A stretch of 34,128 bases of DNA from an uncultured Alphaproteobacteria bacterium (GTDB lineage Bacteria > Pseudomonadota > Alphaproteobacteria > HIMB59 > GCA-002718135), in NCBI GenBank assembly GCA_902595425.1, contig CACJPV010000011.1:1-34128 (forward strand). Direction: 5' to 3'. The translations under genes were made by a program, and so were the position numbers. Shown here in pieces: positions 17,987 to 27,407 of this stretch. Position 1 is the first letter of the stretch. Every line of letters starts with the position of its first letter. The notes under the pieces are model-generated. The model saw only the letters and a list, made by a program, of their open reading frames with translations. It made no database searches and was not told the DNA's origin.

Positions 17987-18874
17987 TTGATAAATAGTAT
18001 TTTTTTACGAGGTATATTTTATACCTGTTTGGCATCCCTTTTTTGGGGGATGCCTCAACCTCTATTTTTTGATCAAATAAAATATATCCCTTCAGTTGAA
18101 GTTGCTATGCACAGGGGGCTATGGTCTTTTGTAATATTATTTATTTTACTTTTTTTTTTAAATGACATTAGAGATTTTATAAATATTTTTAAATCTATAA
18201 GAAATATTATTATCCTATCTATAACTGGTATTTTAATTGCTGTTAACTGGACTGGTTTTATTTATTCGGTAAGTATTCATAAAGTTCAAGATGCATCATT
18301 AGGATATTTTTTAACACCTATGATAAGTATAATTTTTGGATTCTTTTTTTTAAATGAAAAGCTTAACTTAAGTAAAATTATATCAGTATCATTAATGCTT
18401 ATAGCATGTTTGATATTATTTTTAAGCTTGGATAATTTTCCTTTTATTGCAATATTAATTGGAACAACTTGGGCAGTCTATGGATTATTAAGAAAACAAA
18501 TTTCAATTACGCCTGCAACGGGATTATTATTTGAGTCAGGATTAATTACTATAATAGCACTTCCTTACTTAATTTATTTAAGTGTTTTAGATATTGGCTT
18601 TATGAGTGTATCGTTGAGTTATACTTCTATAATGCTTATTTTTACGGGTGTAGTTACAATTTTTCCATTATTTTTTTTTAATTTAGGACTTAAATATATT
18701 CCTCTAGGTTTAGCAGGTGTTCTTTTTTATATTGCTCCAAGTTTTCATTTTATTACTTCTTTATTTCTGCTTGGAGAATCTATCGAGATAGAAAAGGTTT
18801 TATCCTTTGTTGTTATTTGGATCGCAGTTGGTATATTTATTTATGATGCGATTAAAGAAAATAGATTATCTTGA
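17987..18874 (+). CDS. RarD-like EamA/DMT superfamily permease
   Basis: A 295-residue membrane protein with about ten hydrophobic helices in two related halves. The N-terminus [38 protein letters not shown] matches RarD-type DMT permeases (Y-x-x-W-G-x-x-P, then the x-H-R-x-x-W-S element). The start is a TTG at 17987. It is the only start codon between the in-frame upstream stop and the first helix, and it has no Shine-Dalgarno sequence, so its translation may be coupled to grxD two bases upstream. The substrate is unknown; the chloramphenicol-sensitivity label attached to RarD is not informative here. The 3' end overlaps rpsD by 9 bases. Confidence 0.87.
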   Translation: MINSIFLRGIFYTCLASLFWGMPQPLFFDQIKYIPSVEVAMHRGLWSFVILFILLFFLNDIRDFINIFKSIRNIIILSITGILIAVNWTGFIYSVSIHKVQDASLGYFLTPMISIIFGFFFLNEKLNLSKIISVSLMLIACLILFLSLDNFPFIAILIGTTWAVYGLLRKQISITPATGLLFESGLITIIALPYLIYLSVLDIGFMSVSLSYTSIMLIFTGVVTIFPLFFFNLGLKYIPLGLAGVLFYIAPSFHFITSLFLLGESIEIEKVLSFVVIWIAVGIFIYDAIKENRLS

Positions 18875-19486
18875 GTAATATTCAATAACAAGATTTGGCT
18901 CCATAGTTACAGGATAAGGAACATCATGTATTAAAGGAGCTCTTAAAAATCTTCCCTTGAACTCTTTTACATCAACTTCAATATATTCTGGTATTTCTCT
19001 TTCTTGAGATACTATTGATTCTTGAACTATATTAATTTCTTTACTTCCATCCTTTAAGGAAATTTCGTCACCATCTTTTACTGAGTATGAAGGGATATTT
19101 ACTCTCTTTCCATTAACTTTAACATGACCATGATTAACAAGCTGCCTTGCAGCAAATATTGTTGGTACAAATTTCATTCTATAGACTATAGCGTCTAATC
19201 TTCTCTCAAGAAGTTCAATCAAAATTTGACTAGTATCACCTTTAATATTGGATGCTTTAGTGTAAATTCTTCTAAACTGTTTTTCAGTAAGATCGCCGTA
19301 ATAAAATTTCAATTTTTGTTTAGCAAAAAGTTGATTGCCATAATCTGATTGTTTTTTTCTAAGAGCTGTTGCGCCATGTTGACCTGGTTTTGTGTTTCTT
19401 TTGTTGTAAGGACTTTTTGGTCTACCCCAAAGATTACAACCAAGTCTCCTATCAATTTTGTATTTTGCAGATATTCTTTTTGTCAT
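18866..19486 (-). CDS. rpsD: 30S ribosomal protein S4
   Basis: Primary 16S rRNA-binding protein of the small subunit, 206 residues. It starts with the conserved [36 protein letters not shown] region. It contains the S4 RNA-binding fold in [40 protein letters not shown] and ends NLVIEYYSR. It is encoded alone, away from any ribosomal protein operon, as is usual in alphaproteobacteria. It has no Shine-Dalgarno sequence and its predicted promoter places the transcript start only a few bases before the ATG. It overlaps the convergent RarD-like gene by 9 bases. Confidence 0.98.
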   Translation of the reverse strand: MTKRISAKYKIDRRLGCNLWGRPKSPYNKRNTKPGQHGATALRKKQSDYGNQLFAKQKLKFYYGDLTEKQFRRIYTKASNIKGDTSQILIELLERRLDAIVYRMKFVPTIFAARQLVNHGHVKVNGKRVNIPSYSVKDGDEISLKDGSKEINIVQESIVSQEREIPEYIEVDVKEFKGRFLRAPLIHDVPYPVTMEPNLVIEYYSR

Positions 19487-19498
19487 TAATTATTGGCG

Positions 19499-19526
19499 TA
19501 TATAGTGATTAATTTATTGATGTCAA
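19499..19526 (-). promoter_or_regulatory. Predicted rpsD promoter (near-leaderless)
   Basis: In the 50-base gap between trmJ and rpsD, the minus strand has a perfect -35 box TTGACA (19526-19521). A 16-base spacer and a TATATA -10 box (19504-19499) follow. The -10 ends 12 bases before the rpsD ATG, so transcription should start about 5-6 bases upstream of the ATG, too close for a Shine-Dalgarno sequence. This is the best sigma-70-type promoter I could see in the window. Confidence 0.65.
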
Positions 19527-19536
19527 ATCCATAATT

Positions 19537-20268
19537 CTAAATTTTTGGCTGATTTTTGAGCTTTTTATGCATGCCCCATAACATATTAAGTTCTTTTTTG
19601 GTTAAATCCATTTTACTATAAATTGAGTAGATATTGTCAATCATGCTATCTTTTTTTTCTATGGGATTAAAAAAGCCTTTATTTTCAAGGTCATCAATTA
19701 AAAAATTGATATAATTTGAAAGTTCACTTTTAGTTACCTTTTGATCTATTATTTTATAATCCTTTTTTGTAATTTTAGATGATTTAAGGTTTTGAGAAAA
19801 AATTTCATAAGCAATAACTGATACTGCATGTGATAAATTAAGTGATTTATTAAGTCTCGCAGTCTTAATAGTGTAAATATTATTTGCTAATCTTAAATCT
19901 TCGTTAGATAATCCAGAATTTTCAGGACCAAACAATATAGCGATATTTCTAATATTATTAAATTTTTTACTTAACTCATTGAAATTATAGTATGTTTTTT
20001 TTGTCAAAAAACGTTGTCTATTAGTAGTAGCAATAACTAAATTGAATTTTGAAGTAGCCTCTTCTAAATTTGAAAATATTTTTACATTTTTAATAATATT
20101 TTTTGCATGTTTGGCTGAGCTATCAGCCTTTTTATTTGGCCATTTATCTCTTGGATTTACGAGATATAATCTAGATAAACCAAAATTATCCATAGCTCTT
20201 GCAGTCATTCCAATATTCTCTGCAAGCTGTGGCCTGACTAATATTATGGTAGGGTTAATTCTTTTCAA
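19537..20268 (-). CDS. trmJ: tRNA (cytidine/uridine-2'-O-)-methyltransferase, TrmJ type
   Basis: SPOUT-family 2'-O-methyltransferase; TrmJ modifies position 32 of the tRNA anticodon loop using SAM. It is 243 residues with the three knot motifs: RPQLAENIGMTARAMDNFG (motif 1), ILFGPENSGLSNEDL (motif 2) and SLNLSHAVSVIAYEIFSQ (motif 3). The C-terminal extension ends ELNMLWGMHKKL, as in TrmJ. The start is a TTG at 20268, one base after the cimA stop; no ATG exists before motif 1. That arrangement points to re-initiation or coupling. The family is firm; the exact target nucleotide is by homology. Confidence 0.92.
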   Translation of the reverse strand: MKRINPTIILVRPQLAENIGMTARAMDNFGLSRLYLVNPRDKWPNKKADSSAKHAKNIIKNVKIFSNLEEATSKFNLVIATTNRQRFLTKKTYYNFNELSKKFNNIRNIAILFGPENSGLSNEDLRLANNIYTIKTARLNKSLNLSHAVSVIAYEIFSQNLKSSKITKKDYKIIDQKVTKSELSNYINFLIDDLENKGFFNPIEKKDSMIDNIYSIYSKMDLTKKELNMLWGMHKKLKNQPKI

Positions 20269-20269
20269 T

Positions 20270-21856
20270 TTATTTATTTAAATCATTATAAAGCTTATAA
20301 TTAATGCTGTCATAAATAGCATTATAAGAAGCATCGATAATATTAGAAGATACACCAATTGTGGTCCAATGTTGCTTGTTTGAGTCTGTTGACTCAATAT
20401 GCACTCTTGTTATTGCTCCTGTACCTTTATCTGATGATAGAATCATTACTTTGTAATCTGTAAGTTTCAAATCATTCAGAGTTGGATAGAAATCTATCAA
20501 GGCCTGCCTTAAAGCACTATCTATCGCATTTACTGGTCCATTTCCCACTCCAACAGTCATTTTTTCTTGGTTTTTAACTTCTAATTGAACAGTTGCTTCA
20601 GAATCAGTTACAAGTTTACCTTTTGCGTTCCACCTTCTCTCATCAGTCACTCTAAATTTATTTAAAATGAAATATTCTTTTAATTGCCCAATATGTTTTC
20701 TAACTAATAACTCAAAACTGGCTAAGGCTATGTCATATGAGAAACCTTCAGCTTCTTTTTGCTTAATTAAGTCCAATATTTGATTAATTTGTTCATCATC
20801 AATCTTTATAGATAATTTTTTTAACTGACTCATTAAGTTTGATTTTCCAGCTTGATCAGAAATGATTACATTTCTTGAATTGCCGACCAATTCAGGATCA
20901 ATATGTTCATAAGTAGATGGATCTTTTGCAACTGCTGATGCATGCAAACCCCCTTTGTGTGAAAATGCATTCTCACCAACATATGGAGCATTTTTGGACT
21001 TTGGTTGGTTTAAAATATCATTCAAAGTATGGGAAATCTTCGTAAGTAATTTTAAGTTTTGTTTTTTAATATCAATATGAAAATTTGTTTTTAAAACCAA
21101 GGAAGGTATTAATGATACAAGATTTGTATTGCCACATCTTTCTCCAAGCCCGTTAATTGTTCCTTGAACATGTCGAACACCAGCGTTTATTGCTGCTAAA
21201 GCATTAGCTACACCATTCTCTGTATCATTATGAGCATGAATTCCTAATTTATTTGAGGGAATAGTCTTGATAACTTCTTGAATTATCTCTGATATTTCAT
21301 TTGGAAGAGTACCGCCATTAGTATCACATAAAACAATCCATCTTACATTAGCTGTAAGAGCTGTATTTAGGCACTGCAATGCAAATTCTTTGCTTTGCTT
21401 AAAACCATCAAAAAAATGTTCAGCATCGTAAATTGCTTCTCTATTTTTATTTTGTAAATAATTGAAACTATCACTTAGCATTGATATGTTTTCATCTTCT
21501 GTAATACCTAGTGCATGTTTAACTTGAAAGGAAGAAGACTTTCCCACTAGGCAAATTGTGTGTGCATTGCTATTAATTAGGGAGTTCAAACCAGGGTCAT
21601 TTTCAGCACTTCTTCCAGGTCTTCTTGTCATCCCGAAAGCAGTAAATTTTGATTTAGAGAAATTTAAATCCCTTGAAAAAAAATCGTTATCAGTTGGATT
21701 TGCTCCTGGCCATCCTCCTTCGATATAATCTACACCTAATTCATCAAGATTTTTTGCCAATGTCATTTTATCACTAACGGAAAAATTAACACCTGTGGTT
21801 TGTTGACCATCTCTTAAGGTAGTATCAAACAAATATATTTTATTATCGTGTTCCAT
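20270..21856 (-). CDS. cimA: (R)-citramalate synthase
   Basis: Condenses pyruvate with acetyl-CoA to (R)-citramalate, the threonine-independent route into isoleucine synthesis. It is 528 residues. The DRE-TIM barrel starts IYLFDTTLRDGQQTTGVNFS. The metal-binding GIHAHNDTENGVANALAA precedes GTINGLGERCGNTNL. The C-terminal LeuA-type dimer/allosteric domain includes VGVGNGPVNAIDSALRQAL. Length and the TTGVNFS and EGGWPGANPTD segments favour citramalate synthase over 2-isopropylmalate or homocitrate synthase. It lies between gltX (37-base gap) and trmJ (1-base gap) in a same-strand run. Confidence 0.93.
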   Translation of the reverse strand: MEHDNKIYLFDTTLRDGQQTTGVNFSVSDKMTLAKNLDELGVDYIEGGWPGANPTDNDFFSRDLNFSKSKFTAFGMTRRPGRSAENDPGLNSLINSNAHTICLVGKSSSFQVKHALGITEDENISMLSDSFNYLQNKNREAIYDAEHFFDGFKQSKEFALQCLNTALTANVRWIVLCDTNGGTLPNEISEIIQEVIKTIPSNKLGIHAHNDTENGVANALAAINAGVRHVQGTINGLGERCGNTNLVSLIPSLVLKTNFHIDIKKQNLKLLTKISHTLNDILNQPKSKNAPYVGENAFSHKGGLHASAVAKDPSTYEHIDPELVGNSRNVIISDQAGKSNLMSQLKKLSIKIDDEQINQILDLIKQKEAEGFSYDIALASFELLVRKHIGQLKEYFILNKFRVTDERRWNAKGKLVTDSEATVQLEVKNQEKMTVGVGNGPVNAIDSALRQALIDFYPTLNDLKLTDYKVMILSSDKGTGAITRVHIESTDSNKQHWTTIGVSSNIIDASYNAIYDSINYKLYNDLNK

Positions 21857-21893
21857 ATTTAAAAATAGCTATTAGACAATAAAATTTATTTTT

Positions 21894-23228
21894 CTAGGTT
21901 TTTCCAAATTTTCTAAGCAATGTCTGCCTGTCTAGCAATGGAAGAAAATTCTTAAGTTCAGGGCCTTTGTCTTTTCCTGTTAAAATTAATCGTAATGGCA
22001 AAAATAAATTTTTTCCTTTCAACCCAGATTTTTCACTTATCGATTTTGTCCAAATATCCCATGATTCATAATTAAAAGGTTCTTCTGGAATACTTTCGAC
22101 TGCAGTTTGAATAAAATCTTCTGAAATATTATGATCATTCATATCAAATATCTCCACAATAATTTTAGACCAATCAATAATATCTTTTAAAAAGGAAATA
22201 TTATTATGAGAAAAAATCCATAATTTTTCTAAGTCTAAATCAGAATTTATAAAATTAATTCTATTACTTACTTGCTCAAATTTATAATTCTTTAGAATAT
22301 CAGCATTTAATGTTTTTAGGACAAGCTCAGAAAATTTTGCAGATGAAGTTGATATATTTTCAATATTAAAATTATCTATGATTTTATCTTTAATAGTTTC
22401 TGGCTTAATATCCTCACTAGACCCTATATTGATTAAATAATTTATGATTGTCACATCTTCATAGCCTTCATCTTTTAAATTATCAATTGAAAGACTTCCA
22501 ATTCTTTTGCCAAAACTTTTTCCATCTTGATCAGTTAAAAAAGGATGATGTGCAAATTCAGGCATGGAGTCTCCTAGTGCTTCAAATAATTGAATATGAA
22601 AAGCGGTATTTGAAATATGATCTTCCCCTCTTATAATATGAGAAATTTCCTCCTCAACATCATCAATCACCGAAGGTAAATGATATAGAAGTGATCCATC
22701 TTCTCTTATTAATATCGGATCACTTAAATTTTTTGGATCAAATTTAACCTTCCCCTTAATTAAATCGTGCCATTCAATAATTGGGTCATTGAGTCTAAAT
22801 CGCCAGTGAGGTTTTTGACCAGATTTGATTTTCTCAGCAATATTCTCTTCTGTTAATAATAAAGAAGATCTATCATAAATTGGAGGTTTGCCAGAAGAAA
22901 GAAGGGATTTCTTTTTTAATGATAACTCTTCAGCTGTTTCAAAACAAGGGTACAAACGTCCCTCGTTTTTAAGTTTTTTTATTTTTAAATTATAATTATC
23001 AATTCTTTCAGATTGATTAAATGTTTTATCCCATTTTACACCTAACCAAGTAAGATTTTCTTTAATTTTATTTTCAAACTCTTTTGAAGATCTTGACTGA
23101 TCAGTGTCATCAATTCTTAAAATAAAATTTCCATTATTTTTTTTAGCATAAGCCCAATTTAATAATGCAGATCTTAAATTACCAACATGTAATAGACCAG
23201 TAGGACTAGGTGCAAATCTACATTTCAT
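21894..23228 (-). CDS. gltX: Glutamyl-tRNA synthetase
   Basis: Class I synthetase for tRNA-Glu (and possibly tRNA-Gln, for amidation). It is 444 residues. The catalytic core begins CRFAPSPTGLLHVGNLRSAL, with HVGN (14-17) as the HIGH motif. IIRGEDHISNTAFHIQLFEALG is the conserved core segment. The KMSKS-loop equivalent reads SFGKR (238-242) within DQDGKSFGKRIGSLSID, where most GluRS have LSKR, so Gly replaces the usual Ser. The divergence and compact length fit the second GltX class of many alphaproteobacteria. The ATG is one base after the nadE stop. A second gltX elsewhere in the genome is plausible. Confidence 0.93.
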   Translation of the reverse strand: MKCRFAPSPTGLLHVGNLRSALLNWAYAKKNNGNFILRIDDTDQSRSSKEFENKIKENLTWLGVKWDKTFNQSERIDNYNLKIKKLKNEGRLYPCFETAEELSLKKKSLLSSGKPPIYDRSSLLLTEENIAEKIKSGQKPHWRFRLNDPIIEWHDLIKGKVKFDPKNLSDPILIREDGSLLYHLPSVIDDVEEEISHIIRGEDHISNTAFHIQLFEALGDSMPEFAHHPFLTDQDGKSFGKRIGSLSIDNLKDEGYEDVTIINYLINIGSSEDIKPETIKDKIIDNFNIENISTSSAKFSELVLKTLNADILKNYKFEQVSNRINFINSDLDLEKLWIFSHNNISFLKDIIDWSKIIVEIFDMNDHNISEDFIQTAVESIPEEPFNYESWDIWTKSISEKSGLKGKNLFLPLRLILTGKDKGPELKNFLPLLDRQTLLRKFGKT

Positions 23229-23229
23229 C

Positions 23230-23970
23230 TTAATCTTTTGGAATCATACATACAGGTATTGGTTTCATCTTATGTAAATTAGGTTCTCTTATTTTTATAT
23301 ATTTATCATAATATTTGCTTTTTGAGTCATTCATTGCTTGTTCAATTTGTTCATATGTAAGACCTAATTGAGACTCATCATTGCGACTATCATCCCATAA
23401 ACCGTCAGTTGGAGCAGCTTCTATTATTTCGTTTATAACTCCCAAAGATTTCCCCATATTCCAAACATCAGTTTTTGTACAGTCTGCTATAGGAGAGATA
23501 TCTACGCCCCCATCTCCATATTTTGTATAAAACCCTACTCCAAAATCTTCAACTTTGTTTCCGGTACCTACAACAATTCCATTATTGGATTGTGCGATTT
23601 GATAAAGTGTAACCATTCTTAATCTTGATCTTGAGTTAGCAAATGCAAGTTTGTCGTCAAAATTAGTCATGGTAAGCTCAAAAGATTTAAAAACTTCATC
23701 AAGCTCAATAGTCATAGTTTCAACATTAGCAAAAGAATCTTTAAGCCATTTTAGATGCTTTAAACTCAAATCATGCTGAGATGGATTTTGCTTGATCGGC
23801 ATAGAAACTGTAATTGTTTTAAGTCCTGTTTTTGCGCAAAGAGCGCTAGTAACAGCAGAGTCAATACCGCCTGAGACACCTATTATAAGGCTTGGAGGGC
23901 TAAAAGGAAGAGATTTTGCATATTCTTTAATCCAATTTGAAATATATGTAATTTTTTTATCAGAATTCAT
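23230..23970 (-). CDS. nadE: NH3-dependent NAD+ synthetase
   Basis: Last step of NAD synthesis, amidating nicotinic acid adenine dinucleotide with ATP. It is 246 residues and consists only of the synthetase domain. The glutaminase domain of the long alphaproteobacterial form is absent, so ammonia is the likely donor. The ATP pyrophosphatase loop SGGIDS is at 33-38. VVGTGNKVEDFGVGFYTKYGDGGVDISPIADCTKTDVW is the conserved substrate and second-ATP segment. It is followed by gltX with a 1-base gap and preceded by the class II DAHP synthase with a 21-base gap. Confidence 0.94.
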   Translation of the reverse strand: MNSDKKITYISNWIKEYAKSLPFSPPSLIIGVSGGIDSAVTSALCAKTGLKTITVSMPIKQNPSQHDLSLKHLKWLKDSFANVETMTIELDEVFKSFELTMTNFDDKLAFANSRSRLRMVTLYQIAQSNNGIVVGTGNKVEDFGVGFYTKYGDGGVDISPIADCTKTDVWNMGKSLGVINEIIEAAPTDGLWDDSRNDESQLGLTYEQIEQAMNDSKSKYYDKYIKIREPNLHKMKPIPVCMIPKD

Positions 23971-23991
23971 AATATTAATTTATATTTAAAA

Positions 23992-25365
23992 TTAAATTTG
24001 AGAAGACTTAAGAGTTAAAAATTTATCATCTTTTAAATATTCAGAAATTAAAAAAGCTATTTCTAATGATTGAGATGCATTTAATCTTGGATCACAAAAA
24101 GTATTGTATCTATTTTTTAAATCCTCATCAGTAATTTGCTGCAAGCCTCCCATACACTCTGTTACATCCGAACCAGTCATTTCAAGATGAATGCCTCCTG
24201 GATAGGTACCTGAAGCTTTGTGAATTGCAAAAAACTTTTGAATTTCAGAAAAAATATTGTTTACTGGTCTAGTTTTATATCCAGTTTTGGATTTTATAGT
24301 ATTTCCATGCATTGGGTCACAAGCCCAAACAACAATTTTGCCTGTATTATTAATGTGTTGTATTATTGTAGGTAAGTGATTGTCTATTTTATCAGCTCCC
24401 ATTCGACAAATTAGGGTTACTTTTCCTGGTTCATTTTCAGGATTTATTTTATCAATAATTTTAACTAATTCTTTTGGATCTGTAGTGGGTCCAACCTTTA
24501 TTCCAATTGGGTTTTCTATTCCTTTTACAAACTCAATATGCGCACCATCCAATTGGCGAGTTCGATCACCTACCCAAAGCATGTGAGCAGATACATCATA
24601 CCATTTACCAGAAGTGCTATCAATTCTCGTTAATGCCTCCTCATAATCAAGCAATAGAGCTTCATGACTTGTAAAAAATTCTGTTTCATAAATTTGACTT
24701 ACATTACCATCATTAATTCCGCATGCTTTCATGAAAGCAAGACACTCATCTATTCTATCTGCAATCTCTGCAAATTTATTTGCATTTTCTTCTTCAACAA
24801 AGTTAAGATTCCATTGATGTATTTTATTTAAATTTGCATATCCTCCTTGTGAAAATGCCCTGAGCAAATTCAAAGTAGAAGCTGACTGATTATATGCTTG
24901 GATAAGTCTTAAAGGATTTGGAGATCTATCAGACTCTGTAAATTCTATGCCATTTATAATATCTCCTTTATATGACTCCAATTCCACCCCATTAATTGTT
25001 TCTTTGTCAGATGATCTAGGTTTTGCAAATTGCCCAGCTATTCTTCCAACTTTTACAATAGGGCAGGACGCACCAAACGTTAAAACTACTGCCATTTGTA
25101 AAATTACTTTAAAACTGTTTTTAATATTATCAGGATGAAAATCAGCAAAGCTTTCCGCACAATCACCACCTTGTAATAAAAATGCCTCTCCTTTTGATAC
25201 TTTTGCAAGTTTGGACTTTAAGGATCTTGCCTCTCCAGCAAATACCAAAGGTGGAAATTTTTTTATTTTATCTAAAGACTCCTTTAAAAGATTTTCATCT
25301 TTATAAGTTGGCATATGTTTTGCTGGCTTTGAGCGCCAAGAATTTGGAGACCATGTAGTTTTCAT
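23992..25365 (-). CDS. Class II 3-deoxy-7-phosphoheptulonate synthase (DAHP synthase)
   Basis: First enzyme of the shikimate pathway, condensing phosphoenolpyruvate and erythrose 4-phosphate. It is 457 residues, the plant/actinobacterial class II type, and unrelated in length to the 350-residue E. coli AroF/G/H. It starts [19 protein letters not shown] and has [12 protein letters not shown] (Cys69, metal ligand), [28 protein letters not shown] and [15 protein letters not shown], all class II hallmarks. It has no chorismate-mutase fusion. It sits 21 bases upstream of nadE and 68 bases downstream of glmU on the same strand. Confidence 0.96.
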   Translation of the reverse strand: MKTTWSPNSWRSKPAKHMPTYKDENLLKESLDKIKKFPPLVFAGEARSLKSKLAKVSKGEAFLLQGGDCAESFADFHPDNIKNSFKVILQMAVVLTFGASCPIVKVGRIAGQFAKPRSSDKETINGVELESYKGDIINGIEFTESDRSPNPLRLIQAYNQSASTLNLLRAFSQGGYANLNKIHQWNLNFVEEENANKFAEIADRIDECLAFMKACGINDGNVSQIYETEFFTSHEALLLDYEEALTRIDSTSGKWYDVSAHMLWVGDRTRQLDGAHIEFVKGIENPIGIKVGPTTDPKELVKIIDKINPENEPGKVTLICRMGADKIDNHLPTIIQHINNTGKIVVWACDPMHGNTIKSKTGYKTRPVNNIFSEIQKFFAIHKASGTYPGGIHLEMTGSDVTECMGGLQQITDEDLKNRYNTFCDPRLNASQSLEIAFLISEYLKDDKFLTLKSSQI

Positions 25366-25433
25366 AATAATTTAGGCTATTAAACTCTATAGAATCTGTA
25401 AACAAGTTTTATATATATTAAAGTTTAGCAAAA

Positions 25434-26708
25434 TTAGTAAATTTTAAGCTTAGAGCGCCTTACTGCAAGTTTATTGCTTGGAATATCCTTATTAATTACA
25501 CTTCCCGCAGCAATTTTGACATTATTTCCTATTTTCAATGGAGCAACTAAAGAAGTGTTAGAGCCTATAAATGACTTATTTCCAATAAAAGTTTTGTTTT
25601 TTTTGACTCCATCGTAATTACAGGTAATACATCCAGCCCCAATATTTACTTTGTTTCCAATTTTACTATCACCTACATAAGATAAATGACTTATAGAAGT
25701 AAAACTTCCAATATTAGAATTTTTAATTTCAACGTAATTGCCAATTTTGCAATTTTTCTCAATAGTTGATTTAGGTCTTAATCTTGCATGAGGACCTATT
25801 GTGCAATTTTCTTTTACTACCACACCATCTAGGTCTGAAAAATTTTTTATAATACTACCTGAACGTATAGAAACTTTATTTCGAATTGTCACATTTGGCT
25901 CAATTATAACTTTCCTTTGAATTTTTGTATCACAACTAAAATAACAAGTTTCTGGTTTCTTAATTAAAACTCCATTATTTAAGAATTTTGTAACTAATCT
26001 TTTTTGTAAGAGTCTATCAACTTTATTAAAATCAATTATAGTATTCACTCCACTCATTTCATCTTCTGGAGCTTGAGTAAATGTAAAAGGAATATTTTTC
26101 TTAAAGTATATTTCAAATATATCTGTCAAGTATCTTTCATGTTTAAATTTACTAAATTTTATTAATTTAATAAGTTTAAAAAAAATAGATTTATTAACGA
26201 GCATTATGCCTGAGTTACAAATTTCAATTAATTTTTCTGACTTCGAAGTGCGAATTTCTTCAACAACCTTAACAACTTTATTTTTTTCTAAAATTACTCT
26301 TCCATATCCGTATGGGTTTAAGGATTTGAATAAAATCATACTACCAAAATTATTCTTGAAACTTTTAATTAATTTTTTCAAAGAAGAATCTGTGATCAGA
26401 GGAACATCTCCAAATAAAATAATAAAGTTTTGTGTTTTAATATGAGGTTTGGCAGTCTCTATAGCATCAGCAGTACCTTTTTGATTTTTTTGAATAACAA
26501 ATTTGCAATTTTTTAAAAGAGAACTCAATTCATCGTGATTGTCTTTGTTACATACTACAATAATATTTTTTCCAGATATTTTTTTAGCAATATTGTATAC
26601 ATGTGATACAATCGGTAGACCTGCTAAATCATGAGTAAGTTTTGATTTGCTAGATACAAAGCGTGTGCTTTTGCCTGCAGCTAAAATTACAGTTGTTATG
26701 TTTTTCAT
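25434..26708 (-). CDS. glmU: Bifunctional GlcNAc-1-P uridyltransferase / GlcN-1-P acetyltransferase
   Basis: Makes UDP-N-acetylglucosamine for peptidoglycan and lipid A. The N-terminal nucleotidyltransferase domain opens TTVILAAGKSTRF; the following pyrophosphorylase segment reads SKLTHDLAG where PKVLH-LAG is common. GTADAIETAKPH and FGDVPLI follow. The C-terminal left-handed beta-helix contains IGPHARLRP, ISHLSYVGDSKIG with the catalytic-region His, and GAGCITCNYDGVKKNKTFIG. At 424 residues it is shorter than E. coli GlmU (456), mainly at the C-terminal tail; the acetyltransferase core looks complete. It starts 4 bases after the ParA-like gene stop. Confidence 0.95.
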   Translation of the reverse strand: MKNITTVILAAGKSTRFVSSKSKLTHDLAGLPIVSHVYNIAKKISGKNIIVVCNKDNHDELSSLLKNCKFVIQKNQKGTADAIETAKPHIKTQNFIILFGDVPLITDSSLKKLIKSFKNNFGSMILFKSLNPYGYGRVILEKNKVVKVVEEIRTSKSEKLIEICNSGIMLVNKSIFFKLIKLIKFSKFKHERYLTDIFEIYFKKNIPFTFTQAPEDEMSGVNTIIDFNKVDRLLQKRLVTKFLNNGVLIKKPETCYFSCDTKIQRKVIIEPNVTIRNKVSIRSGSIIKNFSDLDGVVVKENCTIGPHARLRPKSTIEKNCKIGNYVEIKNSNIGSFTSISHLSYVGDSKIGNKVNIGAGCITCNYDGVKKNKTFIGNKSFIGSNTSLVAPLKIGNNVKIAAGSVINKDIPSNKLAVRRSKLKIY

Positions 26709-26712
26709 TAAA

Positions 26713-27345
26713 CTAGAGATTTCTTATAATCTCGTTTCCAACATTAATAATCTCTCTAGATGCATCAGATGTAACATTTATATCAATTACTCCTCTGCCG
26801 ACTGCAAATGTTTCTGCAAATAATACTTTACTTGAAATTCTTGATCTGGCAACTTTTGCTCCAGAATATCTTAACCTTAATATCATTGCTTCAGTAAGTC
26901 TAGCCCTAGGCATAACTCTATTTAAAATTATTAATGGTTTTTTTCTCTCATCTCTTGCTATTTGTAAAAAAGGTAAGGTTGCCATCAAGTCTAAAGGACT
27001 TGGTTGGACAGGAACAAACACACCATTTGATGACTTTACAATTTGAATTGTTTCGAATGTAATTGCAGGTGGACTATCAATTATAATGTAGTCATATTTT
27101 CTCTTTATATTTTTAATTTCTTCAGGAAGATTTCTAATGTCAAATTCATAAAAATCTATTCCAACATCTTCATCACCGTAGTATTTTTTTCTCTCTGAAA
27201 ACCAGTATGTGAGACTTTTTTGAGGATCTGCATCAATTACAGCCACTTTATATCCGCTATTACTCCATAATACGGCAATATTTGCAGAAAGCGTTGATTT
27301 ACCTGAGCCACCTTTTTGATTAGAAAATGCAATAACTTTACCCAT
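26713..27345 (-). CDS. ParA family ATPase (orphan)
   Basis: A 210-residue MinD/ParA-type ATPase. The deviant Walker A KGGSGKST (11-18) has the signature lysine. IDADPQKS is the A'/switch I motif and YIIIDSPP is the Walker B/switch II motif. There is no N-terminal DNA-binding domain, which resembles type Ib or chromosomal orphan ParA proteins. No parB gene or obvious parS-like sites lie next to it; instead glmU follows after 4 bases. Such orphans position diverse cargo (chemoreceptors, polar proteins, plasmids), so the role here is undefined. The Sua5-type gene is divergent across 62 bases. Confidence 0.9.
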   Translation of the reverse strand: MGKVIAFSNQKGGSGKSTLSANIAVLWSNSGYKVAVIDADPQKSLTYWFSERKKYYGDEDVGIDFYEFDIRNLPEEIKNIKRKYDYIIIDSPPAITFETIQIVKSSNGVFVPVQPSPLDLMATLPFLQIARDERKKPLIILNRVMPRARLTEAMILRLRYSGAKVARSRISSKVLFAETFAVGRGVIDINVTSDASREIINVGNEIIRNL

Positions 27346-27407
27346 GATAAAAATTTACTAAGATAATAACTATTTTAATACTATATGAAACAAAATTTAA
27401 AAAAAAT

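Noticed and set aside
25366..25433. Possible promoter or terminator in the glmU/DAHP synthase gap
   Set aside because: Only low-complexity AT sequence with no stem of useful length and no matched -35/-10 pair.
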